Source: Lachnospiraceae bacterium (GTDB taxonomy: Bacteria > Bacillota > Clostridia > Lachnospirales > Lachnospiraceae). From it: 7,977 nucleotides of DNA. How positions within the stretch are numbered: position 1 is the stretch's first letter; the number at the start of each line of letters is the position of its first letter. The notes below the pieces were generated by a model. The model made no database searches, was not told the origin of the DNA, and saw only the letters and a list, made by a program, of their open reading frames with translations. The stretch lies in contig JAFOIS010000133.1 of NCBI GenBank assembly GCA_017420605.1, positions 1 to 7,977 of the forward strand, given 5' to 3'. Below, piece by piece: positions 1 through 6,674 of this stretch. The position numbers were made by a program, and so were the translations under genes.

Positions 1-987
1 CATTTCCGTCATGCGCGGATGGTGGCGGACGACGCGGCCTATGATTCCCTGAACGTCGGTTTCTGGGACGGGGAGAGGGAGCGCTATTTCCTGTTCTACC
101 GCGGGCTCCACGGCGCGATCGCGGAGACGTCGAAATGGACCGCCGAAATGTCCGATATGGCGCACAACGACGGCATCATACGCGATGTCCGCGTGCGCAC
201 CTCCGAAGACTTCGTGAACTGGGATAGCCCGCAGAGGATCCGCTTCGATCCTGCGCGGGAGGATCTCGAACTGTATACGAACAACGTCATGCCGTATTAC
301 CGGGCGAAACATATGTTGATCGGAATGCCGACGCGCTACGTTGACCGGTATGAGGACGCCGTCAACTTCGAATACCTACCGGAACGGGAGAGCCGCGCCG
401 CCATGATCAGAAGGTTCGGCAGGACCGGGACGGCCATGACGGACTGCGTGCTCATGACCTCAAGGGACGGGTATACCTTCCGCCGTACGGATGAAGTCTT
501 CCTGTCTCCCGGACCGGAAGACGGGAAAAGCTGGTATTACGGCGACTGCTTCCTGTGCTACGGAATCGCAGAGACGGTGTCGGACCGGCCGGGATTCCCG
601 AACGAGATCTCCCTGTATGTCGGAGAGGAAGAGCGCGTGCGCAGCGTCAAACTGAGCCGCTACACGATCCGTCTCGACGGGTTCTTCTCCTGGAACTGCG
701 GCTTTGCACCCGGACGGGTCGTCACAAAGCCGGTCGTCTTCGACGGCAGCCGCCTTTCGATCAACTTCGCAACGTCCGCGCTCGGCTACGTAAGGATCCG
801 CCTCCTTGATCCGGACGGAAATGCGCTCGAAGGCTATGATTCCGGACGCCTCTTCGGCGACAGCGTGGACCGGCCCGTGGATTTTGAGAAAGACCTTGCC
901 TCCCTTGCGGGAAAGCCGGTGTGCCTTGAGATCACGATGTCCGACGCGGATCTCTATTCGTTTGTGTTTGAAAATGCGGAAAACTGA
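1..987 (+). CDS. Glycoside-hydrolase-like beta-propeller protein with C-terminal beta-sandwich, 5'-truncated
   Basis: The reading frame is open from base 1 (first codons read HFRHARMVADD) to a TGA at 985-987. The true start is therefore probably outside the window, and the ATG at 19 is likely internal. 328 codons are visible. Phrases such as YDSLNVGFWDGERERYFLFY, RVRTSEDFVNWDSPQ and LMTSRDGYTFRR look like the repeated blade motifs of five-bladed propeller glycosidase-like proteins (GH32/GH43-type folds). The last ~90 residues, with YVRIRLLDPDGNALEGYDSG, GDSVDRPVDF, LAGKPVCLEI and DADLYSFVFE, match the beta-sandwich that often closes such proteins. A role in handling a carbohydrate is inferred from fold only; I cannot name a substrate or assign catalytic acids. 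Whether the protein is secreted cannot be judged because the N-terminus is missing. No obvious functional link to the redox genes downstream. Confidence 0.6.
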   Translation, partial: HFRHARMVADDAAYDSLNVGFWDGERERYFLFYRGLHGAIAETSKWTAEMSDMAHNDGIIRDVRVRTSEDFVNWDSPQRIRFDPAREDLELYTNNVMPYYRAKHMLIGMPTRYVDRYEDAVNFEYLPERESRAAMIRRFGRTGTAMTDCVLMTSRDGYTFRRTDEVFLSPGPEDGKSWYYGDCFLCYGIAETVSDRPGFPNEISLYVGEEERVRSVKLSRYTIRLDGFFSWNCGFAPGRVVTKPVVFDGSRLSINFATSALGYVRIRLLDPDGNALEGYDSGRLFGDSVDRPVDFEKDLASLAGKPVCLEITMSDADLYSFVFENAEN

Positions 988-993
988 GGACGG

Positions 994-1020
994 AGGGCGG
1001 GAGCGGCTGCTGTCCGCCCT
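994..1020 (+). other. Inverted repeat between the hydrolase-like gene and the YdcF-family gene
   Basis: AGGGCGG at 994-1000 is perfectly complementary to CCGCCCT at 1014-1020. AGC 1002-1004 can also pair with GCT 1009-1011 around a 4-base loop. No T-run follows, so it does not fit a standard intrinsic terminator. It ends just before the GGGAGG ribosome binding site of the next gene (1023-1028), so it may only modulate translation or mRNA stability, or be chance in GC-rich DNA. Confidence 0.3.
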
Positions 1021-1043
1021 GCGGGAGGAGCGGGAAACTGCGG

Positions 1044-1796
1044 ATGAACGGTAAAAGCAGGGCGATACTCTGGAGCATTCTCGGCGTGCTCTGTATCCTG
1101 TACGGCCTCTTCGTGCGCCGCGCAGGGAGCGGTACGCTGTTTTTTGCGTTCTGGATCGCGCTGGGGCTCTGCTTTGCCGCTGCCGCCGTCGCCGCCCGGA
1201 AGGGACTCTGGAAGAAACTGCCGCGGGTGGTGCGCATCGCCGCGGCGGGCATCCTCATTTTCCTTGCACTGCTCTTTCTTTTTGTGGAAGCGCTGATCCT
1301 TTCGGCTTTCGGAAAAAAGGGAGAGCCCGGCCTTGATTACGTCATGGTGCTCGGCGCCCAGGTACGGGAGAGCGGGCCGAGCGTGGTCCTCAGGTACCGG
1401 CTCGATAAGGCGGCCGCGTATCTTTCGGAAAATGAAGACACCGTCTGCATCGTGACCGGCGGGCAGGGATACAACGAACCGTTCCCGGAGGCGCAGGGGA
1501 TGCGGGATTATCTCGTATCGTGCGGCATATCCCCGGAGCGGATCCTTATGGAGAGCAAATCGAAAAACACGGTCGAAAACATGCGGTTCTCCATGGAGCT
1601 CTTCGATCCGGAAAAGGACAGCGTCGGGATACTGACCAATAACTTCCACGTGTTCCGGGCGGAGCGCCTTGCGAAAAAAGCCGGGATCCGGCATGCCTCC
1701 GGCATATCCGCGGACACGAATATCTACTATCTGCCGAGCAATATGGCGCGGGAATTTCTCGCGGTCATCAAGGATTTCCTTGCCGGGAACATATAA
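1044..1796 (+). CDS. Membrane-anchored YdcF/SanA/ElyC-family (DUF218) protein
   Basis: This 250-residue protein starts with three hydrophobic stretches, at about residues 8-24, 31-51 and 62-87, which should anchor it in the cytoplasmic membrane. The DUF218 domain follows from about 98 to 240. Family hallmarks visible are DYVMVLGAQV (98-107), the VTGGQG turn (137-142), an acidic site near E149 in PEAQGM, ESKSKNTVENM (170-180), and TNNFHVFRAE (198-207) with the conserved His202. Characterised relatives (SanA, ElyC, YdcF) are linked to cell-envelope barrier function or envelope polymer metabolism, but no reaction is firmly established for this subgroup. The ATG at 1044 is chosen because it puts the hydrophobic segment at the N-terminus. 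The likely Shine-Dalgarno GGGAGG (1023-1028) is 15 bases away, longer than usual, so the start is slightly uncertain. The stop is TAA, and the next gene begins 28 bases later. Confidence 0.85.
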   Translation: MNGKSRAILWSILGVLCILYGLFVRRAGSGTLFFAFWIALGLCFAAAAVAARKGLWKKLPRVVRIAAAGILIFLALLFLFVEALILSAFGKKGEPGLDYVMVLGAQVRESGPSVVLRYRLDKAAAYLSENEDTVCIVTGGQGYNEPFPEAQGMRDYLVSCGISPERILMESKSKNTVENMRFSMELFDPEKDSVGILTNNFHVFRAERLAKKAGIRHASGISADTNIYYLPSNMAREFLAVIKDFLAGNI

Positions 1797-1824
1797 GCGG
1801 CCGGAAAGAAACAGGAACAGGTTT

Positions 1825-2871
1825 ATGGAAGAAAAGAAACTGGCCTTTGCAAGTGATTACATGAAAGGCGCGCACCCGAAGGTGCTGGAACGTCTTGTGG
1901 AGACAAATGCCGAAGAAACGCCCGGATACGGCTCGGACCGGTACACGGAAGCGGCGAAGGAAAAGATCCGCAGGGCCGTGGGCGCAAAGGATGCGGCGGT
2001 CTATTTTCTCGTAGGCGGCACGCAGACCAACGCGGCGGTGATCGACGCGTTCCTGCTGTCCTATCAGGGCGTCGTCGCGGCGGATACCGGGCACATCAGC
2101 GTCCATGAAGCAGGCGCGATCGAGGCGAATGGCCACAAGGTCCTCACGGTCCCGCACAAAAACGGGAAGCTTACGGCGGAAACGCTCCGGGCCGCTCTGG
2201 CTGCTTACTTTGACGATGAGAACCGCGACCATATGGTCATGCCGGGCCTTGTTTACATTTCGCAGCCGACCGAGCTCGGTACGCTCTATTCCAAAGAGGA
2301 ACTGACCGGGATCCGCGGCGTGTGCGGCCGGTACGGGATCCCGCTTTTCCTCGACGGCGCGCGGCTTGCCTATGCGCTCGCCTGTCCGGAAAATGATCTT
2401 ACGCTCCCGGACCTTTCCCGTCTTTGCGACGCCTTCTATATCGGCGGCACGAAATGCGGCGCGCTCTTCGGGGAAGCCGTGGTCGTCCCGGATCCCGGAA
2501 GGCTTCCGCATTTCTTTACGCTCATCAAGCAGCACGGGGCGCTTCTGGCGAAAGGAAGGCTGCTCGGCGTGCAGTTTGATACGCTGTTTACGGACGGCCT
2601 TTACGAAACGATCGGCGTCCCGGCGATCCGGGCGGCGGAAGCGGTACGGAATACACTGCGCCTGCTCGGATATCCGCTGTATATCGATTCTCCGACGAAC
2701 CAGATCTTTCCGGTGATCGCAGACGATAAGCTTGTCAGGCTCCGGGATAAGGCCGAAGTCAGCTTCTGGGAGAAATATGATGAGGACAGCACCGTGATCC
2801 GGATCGCGACCGACTGGGGAACGACGAAGGAGGAGACGGAAGCGCTCCTTGCGATCCTTAAGGAGCTTTGA
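1825..2871 (+). CDS. Threonine aldolase-family PLP-dependent lyase
   Basis: 348 residues, the usual size for low-specificity threonine aldolases. These fold-type I PLP enzymes cleave beta-hydroxy amino acids (L-threonine or allo-threonine to glycine plus acetaldehyde; related members accept phenylserine or 3-hydroxyaspartate analogues) in the cytosol. Visible features are the N-terminal FASDYMKGAHP, PGYGSDRYT (33-41), the phosphate-binding GGTQTN (64-69), HISVHEAGAIE (90-100) with the probable PLP-stacking His94, FLDGARLAYA with Asp177 (pairs with the pyridine nitrogen) and Arg180, and the Schiff-base lysine Lys210 in IGGTKCGALFGE. The start at 1825 gives the family N-terminus and follows AGGA (1813-1816); the frame is open further upstream but there it overlaps the YdcF-family gene. 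The closest relatives are the clostridial threonine aldolase/beta-eliminating lyase group, so the true substrate may not be threonine. It sits 34 bases before the AtuA-family gene and could be co-transcribed with it. Confidence 0.88.
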   Translation: MEEKKLAFASDYMKGAHPKVLERLVETNAEETPGYGSDRYTEAAKEKIRRAVGAKDAAVYFLVGGTQTNAAVIDAFLLSYQGVVAADTGHISVHEAGAIEANGHKVLTVPHKNGKLTAETLRAALAAYFDDENRDHMVMPGLVYISQPTELGTLYSKEELTGIRGVCGRYGIPLFLDGARLAYALACPENDLTLPDLSRLCDAFYIGGTKCGALFGEAVVVPDPGRLPHFFTLIKQHGALLAKGRLLGVQFDTLFTDGLYETIGVPAIRAAEAVRNTLRLLGYPLYIDSPTNQIFPVIADDKLVRLRDKAEVSFWEKYDEDSTVIRIATDWGTTKEETEALLAILKEL

Positions 2872-2891
2872 GTCCAACCGTACATTAAGAC

Positions 2892-2897
2892 AGGAGG
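2892..2897 (+). promoter_or_regulatory. Strong ribosome binding site fixing the AtuA-family start
   Basis: AGGAGG lies 8 bases before the ATG at 2906. This decides that start over the in-frame upstream codons that overlap the aldolase gene. Confidence 0.8.
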
Positions 2898-2905
2898 AGA
2901 TACAC

Positions 2906-4279
2906 ATGAAAGAGTACAGGATCCTTTCCCCGACCGGGATCGTCGGCTACGGCTTCCCGGCGGCGTCCTTTGAGGAAGGCGTACGGAGATGCCCGGACCT
3001 TATCGCCTGCGACGGCGGGTCGACCGATCCGGGACCGTATTATCTGGGCAGCGGGAACTGCTTTACCGACCGGACGGCCGTAAAGCGCGATATGGAAATG
3101 ATGCTCCTTGCCGCAAGGAAACTGGATATCCCGCTCGTCATCGGGACCGCGGGCGGAAGCGGCGCAAAGCCGCACGTAGAACGCGAGATCGGGGTCATCC
3201 GCGAGATCGCGAAGGAACACGCCTTAAGCTTCCGCATGACCGTCATTTGGGCGGATTTCGAGAAGTCCTACCTCATTGACAAGATGAATGAAGGGAAGAT
3301 CCATCCTCTGGGACCGGTCCCGGAGATCACGCGGGAAGATATCGAAAGCAGCACGAACATCGTCGCCCAGATGGGGAACGGACCGATCATGAAAGCCCTT
3401 TCGGAAGGAGCGGACGTCGTCCTGTGCGGCCGGTGCTACGATCCGGCGGCCTTTGCTGCGCCGCCGATCATGAAAGGGTATGATCCGGGTCTTGCCATAC
3501 ACCTCGGCAAGGTCCTCGAGTGCGCGGCGATCGCGGCGACACCGGGAAGCGGCCGCGACTGCATGATGGGGTATCTCGGAGAAGACTATTTCCGCGTCGA
3601 ACCGCTGAATCCGATCCGGAAATGCACGCCGCTGTCCATTTCCGCGCATACACTGTACGAAAAATCCAACCCGTACCTTCTGCCCGGCCCGGACGGCGTG
3701 CTCGACCTTAGGGGGTGCACCTTCACGGAAGACGGGGAGAGGGGCTGCCGCGTGACGGGCTCGAAGCTCGATACGTCCGGCGTGCGCACCGTAAAGCTCG
3801 AAGGCACGAAATGTCTTGGGTACCGTACGCTTTCGATCGCCGGCAACCGCGATCCGGTGTTCATCGCGCACCTCGACGAGGTCCTGGAGAACGTAAAGGC
3901 GCAGACCGCGGAAAACTTCGCGGGCAGGGACATTTCCTATGAGCTGAATTATATCGTCTATGGCCGGGACGGCGTGATGGGTGCGCTCGAGCCGAAGACG
4001 GAGATCACGTCCCATGAGATCGGCATCGTGATCGACGTGGTGGGACGCACCCAGGAAGAGGCCAATGCGGTCTGCTCCGTGGCGCGGTCCGCGATGCTTC
4101 ATTACGGCTACGAAGGCCGCATCGCGACGGCCGGGAACCTCGCGTTCCCGTTCTCGCCGTCCGACATCAAGGCGGGAGCCGTCTACGGCTTCTCGGTGTA
4201 TCACCTTCTGGAGACGGAAGGGGAGACGCATCTTTTCCCGTCGGAAAAGATGGTTTTCAAAGCGGGAGAAGAGATCTGA
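2906..4279 (+). CDS. AtuA-family (acyclic terpene utilisation, DUF1446) protein
   Basis: 457 residues spanning the AtuA/DUF1446 domain almost completely. Recognisable stretches are DGGSTDPGPYYLG (36-48), the glycine-rich GTAGGSGAKPH (80-90), CGRCYDPAAFAAPPI (174-188), GKVLECAAIAATPGSGRDC (201-219) and NLAFPFSPSD (411-420). The family is named after atuA of the Pseudomonas citronellol/geraniol cluster, where its reaction is not established. Many members, probably including this one, have nothing to do with terpenes, and no geranyl-CoA carboxylase subunits are visible here. No signal peptide or membrane segment is seen, so it should be cytosolic. AtuA of Pseudomonas is longer, with an extra C-terminal domain. 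Here the protein ends after the main domain and the small DUF4387 protein follows 28 bases later, which suggests a two-subunit arrangement (inference). The family assignment is confident; the function is unknown. Confidence 0.85.
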   Translation: MKEYRILSPTGIVGYGFPAASFEEGVRRCPDLIACDGGSTDPGPYYLGSGNCFTDRTAVKRDMEMMLLAARKLDIPLVIGTAGGSGAKPHVEREIGVIREIAKEHALSFRMTVIWADFEKSYLIDKMNEGKIHPLGPVPEITREDIESSTNIVAQMGNGPIMKALSEGADVVLCGRCYDPAAFAAPPIMKGYDPGLAIHLGKVLECAAIAATPGSGRDCMMGYLGEDYFRVEPLNPIRKCTPLSISAHTLYEKSNPYLLPGPDGVLDLRGCTFTEDGERGCRVTGSKLDTSGVRTVKLEGTKCLGYRTLSIAGNRDPVFIAHLDEVLENVKAQTAENFAGRDISYELNYIVYGRDGVMGALEPKTEITSHEIGIVIDVVGRTQEEANAVCSVARSAMLHYGYEGRIATAGNLAFPFSPSDIKAGAVYGFSVYHLLETEGETHLFPSEKMVFKAGEEI

Positions 4280-4292
4280 GGCCGTTGCGGGA

Positions 4293-4299
4293 AAGGAGG
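4293..4299 (+). promoter_or_regulatory. Strong ribosome binding site for the DUF4387 gene
   Basis: AAGGAGG, 8 bases before the ATG at 4308. It supports this short gene as really translated and sets its start, although the frame is open well upstream inside the AtuA-family gene. Confidence 0.8.
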
Positions 4300-4307
4300 A
4301 GACGGAA

Positions 4308-4616
4308 ATGGCAAAACTGATGGACGTCGCACAGGTCATCCGGTCCAAAAACTCGGGACCGTTCGAGCTGACCTTTGATATCATTTTCAGGACACAGGAG
4401 GATTTCGAGGATTTCACGTCCAGGAAGATCCTCTGCCCGGAACTTTTATGTAAACTCTATCACATCACAAAAGACCAGGTCCTCGGGATCATCGAGTTCC
4501 CGCAGGCCAAGGCGGTCAAGGCCACGATCGTGTGCCCGTGGGCCTCCGGCGCGATCGGTGAGAGGGACGTATACGGCGCGCAGCAGCATGCGCCGCTCAT
4601 GGAGCTGGAGATCTGA
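4308..4616 (+). CDS. DUF4387-family small protein, probable partner of the AtuA-family protein
   Basis: 102 residues, the normal length for DUF4387. Conserved stretches are VIRSKNSGPFELTFDIIF (10-27) and GERDVYGAQQHAPL (84-97), with a central LYHITKDQVLGI segment. No cofactor-binding motif, signal peptide or membrane segment is seen, and two of its three cysteines (43, 48) lie near each other without forming a known cluster motif. DUF4387 genes are commonly found beside AtuA-family genes, so a role as second subunit of one enzyme is the simplest reading, but its biochemical function is not known to me. The TGA at 4614-4616 is separated by one base from the etfB start, so translation of the two is very likely coupled. 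This physically ties the AtuA/DUF4387 pair to the electron transfer genes. Confidence 0.85.
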   Translation: MAKLMDVAQVIRSKNSGPFELTFDIIFRTQEDFEDFTSRKILCPELLCKLYHITKDQVLGIIEFPQAKAVKATIVCPWASGAIGERDVYGAQQHAPLMELEI

Positions 4617-4620
4617 GATG
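4607..4620 (+). promoter_or_regulatory. Translational coupling site between the DUF4387 gene and etfB
   Basis: The GGAG at 4607-4610 inside the last codons of the DUF4387 gene serves the etfB ATG (4618-4620). The TGA of the upstream gene (4614-4616) lies between them, with a single base before the ATG. This suggests reinitiation or coupled translation and a fixed ratio of the two products. Confidence 0.6.
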
Positions 4621-5418
4621 AATATCGTTGTCTGTGTGAAACAGGTGCCGGGCACGACCGCCGTGCAGGTCGATCCGGTGACGGGGGTCCTTCTCCGGGA
4701 CGGCGCGAGCAGTAAGCTGAATCCGTACGATCTTTTCGCGCTGGAAGCGGCCTTCCGGCTGAAGGAGAGCGCGCCGGAGCCGGAAGATGTTGCGATCCGT
4801 ACGGTATCGATGGGCCCGCCGCAGGCGGTATCATCCCTTCTCGAGACGGTCTATATGGGCGCGGACAAGGCATATCTGATCAGCGACCGCGTCTTTGCGG
4901 GCTCCGACGTACAGGCCACAAGCTATGCGCTCTCCTGCGGGATCGCAAGGACTGGTCCGTTTGACCTCATCCTCTGCGGGAAGCAGACCACCGACGGGGA
5001 TACGGCGCAGGTCGGGCCGGAACTTGCCGAATCTCTCGGGATCGAACACGCCTCGGGCGTTCTTTCGATCGACGGCATAACGGAAGAAAGCGTTACCGTG
5101 ACGGTGAATCTCGACCGCGTGCTGCAGAAACAGGAAATGAGGCTCCCGTGCCTCCTTACGATCGAGAAGGACGCGTTCACGCCGCGTCTTCCGTCTTTCC
5201 GGCGGAAGTTCGCGACAGGGGATGACGCCGTATCGGTCCTTACGGCAGACGATCTTCCGGAACTGGACCGGACGCGCTGCGGGCTCAAGGGATCGCCGAC
5301 GCAGGCCGAAAAGATCTTCCCGCCCGAGATCAAAAAGGACAAGAAACTGTTCGAAGGAGACGGGCAGACGCTGGCCGCATCGCTTTACGGGCTCCTTTCC
5401 TCCGAAAAATACCTCTGA
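4618..5418 (+). CDS. etfB: Electron transfer flavoprotein beta subunit (bifurcating-type signature)
   Basis: 266 residues, standard for EtfB. It begins MNIVVCVKQVPGTT, the family N-terminus, and carries SMGPPQA (64-70), ETVYMGADKAYLISD (76-90), FAGSDVQATSYAL (93-105), GKQTTDGDTAQVGPELAE (121-138) and the C-terminal CGLKGSPTQ (221-229). EtfB forms a cytosolic heterodimer with EtfA and shuttles electrons from flavin dehydrogenases. The DGDTAQVGP stretch (126-134) resembles clostridial bifurcating ETFs, whose beta subunit binds a second FAD. The human single-FAD protein, which has AMP there, reads DDDxNQT instead. It is therefore likely to carry a beta-FAD and exchange electrons with NAD(H), by analogy. 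It resembles LctB of the acetogen lactate dehydrogenase complex. etfA follows 24 bases later. Confidence 0.93.
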   Translation: MNIVVCVKQVPGTTAVQVDPVTGVLLRDGASSKLNPYDLFALEAAFRLKESAPEPEDVAIRTVSMGPPQAVSSLLETVYMGADKAYLISDRVFAGSDVQATSYALSCGIARTGPFDLILCGKQTTDGDTAQVGPELAESLGIEHASGVLSIDGITEESVTVTVNLDRVLQKQEMRLPCLLTIEKDAFTPRLPSFRRKFATGDDAVSVLTADDLPELDRTRCGLKGSPTQAEKIFPPEIKKDKKLFEGDGQTLAASLYGLLSSEKYL

Positions 5419-5442
5419 GGTCTGATAGCGCAGGGAGACGAC

Positions 5443-6627
5443 ATGGGACTTTTGATCCACGAAGAAAAGATAAATGAAGAATCCGCTGCCGCCCTCATAA
5501 AACTCTGCCCGTTCGGGGCGCTCTCCTATGAGAACGGAAAGCTTTCCGTAAGCCCGGCCTGCAGGATGTGCCGCCTGTACATAAGGAAAGGACCTGCCGG
5601 CGCGATCACCTTTGAAGAAGAGGCAAAGCCCGTCTGCGACAAGTCCGCCTGGCGGGGCGTCGCGGTCTTCGCGGAGCAGACGGAAGGACGGATTCATCCC
5701 GTCTCTTATGAACTCCTGGGAAAGGCAAAAGAACTGGCACATGTCACCGGCGATCCGGTGTACGCGCTGCTGATCGGCGATGACATATCGGAGGCGGCAG
5801 GGGAACTTCTCCGTTACGGCGCGGACCGCGTCTATGTATATGAAGACCCGGCATTCCGGCACTTCCTGATCTCGCCGTACGCGAACGCGTTTACCGACTT
5901 TATCGAAAAAGTGAAACCGTCCTCGATCCTGGTCGGCGCGACGCCGCTCGGACGATCCCTTGCGCCGAAAGCCGCCTGCCGCGTGCGCGCCGGGCTTACC
6001 GCGGACTGCACGATGCTGGAAATGAAGGAAAATACCGACCTCGTACAGATCCGCCCCGCGTTCGGCGGCAACATTATGGCGCGGATCATCACGCCGAACA
6101 CCCGGCCGCAGTTCTGCACGGTGCGGTACAAGATCTTCTCCGCACCGGAAAGAGGAGAAGCGGCGGGTAAGATCATCCGGATGCCGGTCATCAAAGAGAT
6201 GCTCCGGGGCGGGACGAAGATCCTTGATGTCACGAAGAAGCCGGAGGAGATCGACATTTCCGATGCGGAAATGATCGTCGCGGTCGGCAGGGGCCTTAGG
6301 GCAAAGGAAGACATCGCGCTCGCAGCGGAGCTGGCGGAAGCGCTCGGTGCGCAGCTCGCCTGCACAAGACCCATGGTCGAGGCCGGATGGTTCGATCCGC
6401 GGCGGCAGATCGGCCTGTCGGGACGTACGGTAAAGCCGAAGCTGATCATTACACTCGGGATCTCCGGTTCCGTCCAGTTTGCGGCGGGCATGCGCACGTC
6501 CGAGCGGATCATCGCGGTGAATAACGATCCGAACGCTTCCATTTTCAACATTGCCCACGACGGCTTCGTCGGCGACCTCTATGAGATCGTGCCGGAACTG
6601 ATCCGGATGATCGGAGAGGAAAAATGA
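5443..6627 (+). CDS. etfA: Electron transfer flavoprotein alpha subunit with degenerate N-terminal ferredoxin-like domain
   Basis: 394 residues, longer than plain EtfA (~310-330) because of an N-terminal ferredoxin-like region (about 1-60), as in LctC/CarE-type proteins. That region keeps CPFGAL (22-27) and CRMC (40-43) but has lost most ligand positions: aligned to two CxxCxxCxxxCP motifs, only Cys22, Cys40 and Cys43 of eight remain. Residues ~70-250 form the N-terminal ETF domain (WRGVAVFAEQ, LLRYGADRVYVYED, ILVGATPLGRSLAP). The C-terminal FAD domain has VGRGLRAKED (281-290), CTRP with Arg309, IGLSGRTVKP (323-332) and LGISGSVQFAAGM (338-350). By fixed spacing, Arg309, Ser326 and Phe346 align with human alpha Arg249, Thr266 and His286 around the flavin, so Arg is kept, Thr is Ser, and His is Phe. 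The start has AGGGAG at 5432-5437. It should pair with EtfB and accept electrons from the downstream dehydrogenase. Confidence 0.93.
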   Translation: MGLLIHEEKINEESAAALIKLCPFGALSYENGKLSVSPACRMCRLYIRKGPAGAITFEEEAKPVCDKSAWRGVAVFAEQTEGRIHPVSYELLGKAKELAHVTGDPVYALLIGDDISEAAGELLRYGADRVYVYEDPAFRHFLISPYANAFTDFIEKVKPSSILVGATPLGRSLAPKAACRVRAGLTADCTMLEMKENTDLVQIRPAFGGNIMARIITPNTRPQFCTVRYKIFSAPERGEAAGKIIRMPVIKEMLRGGTKILDVTKKPEEIDISDAEMIVAVGRGLRAKEDIALAAELAEALGAQLACTRPMVEAGWFDPRRQIGLSGRTVKPKLIITLGISGSVQFAAGMRTSERIIAVNNDPNASIFNIAHDGFVGDLYEIVPELIRMIGEEK

Positions 6628-6674
6628 CTGCAGGCAGCGGCGGAGCGTGCATGAAAGACTGTAACGGCAGATAA
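6624..6674 (+). CDS. Possible 16-residue leader-like ORF overlapping the etfA stop
   Basis: An ATGA overlap at 6624-6627 opens a frame of 16 codons ([16 protein letters not shown]) ending in TAA at 6672-6674. GGAGAGG (6613-6619) is well placed before it, and its stop overlaps the AAGGAG ribosome binding site of the dehydrogenase gene. It could keep ribosomes on the message across the 58-base gap between etfA and the dehydrogenase gene. It may equally be chance. No known peptide family is recognised. Confidence 0.2.
   Translation: MTAGSGGACMKDCNGR

Noticed and set aside
1669..1824. N-terminal extension of the aldolase frame up to an ATG at 1669
   Set aside because: It would overlap the YdcF-family gene by over 120 bases, and the extra residues do not match the family; 1825 gives the conserved N-terminus.
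1768..2907. A 379-codon open frame on the - strand opposite the aldolase gene
   Set aside because: The + strand encodes an intact PLP enzyme with all key residues; the antisense translation has no family features.
4065..4307. N-terminal extension of the DUF4387 frame inside the AtuA-family gene
   Set aside because: The extension is arginine/serine-rich shadow sequence; the AAGGAGG at 4293-4299 and the usual family length point to 4308.
3224..4417. A 397-codon open frame on the - strand opposite the AtuA-family gene
   Set aside because: No recognisable domain, low-complexity arginine-rich translation, and it fully overlaps a well-supported + strand gene.
2906..4616. Reading the AtuA-family gene as evidence of acyclic terpene (citronellol/geraniol) degradation
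   Set aside because: No geranyl-CoA carboxylase, acyl-CoA dehydrogenase or other atu/liu gene is present; the family name reflects one Pseudomonas cluster only.
4375..4617. N-terminal extension of the etfB frame inside the DUF4387 gene
   Set aside because: EtfB proteins start with the MNIVVCVKQVP-type segment seen at 4618, and the upstream residues are a shadow of DUF4387.
4831..6558. A 575-codon open frame on the - strand opposite etfB and etfA
   Set aside because: Its translation is rich in R, D and H without any family motif, while the + strand reads as clear EtfB and EtfA. It is a by-product of GC-rich third positions.
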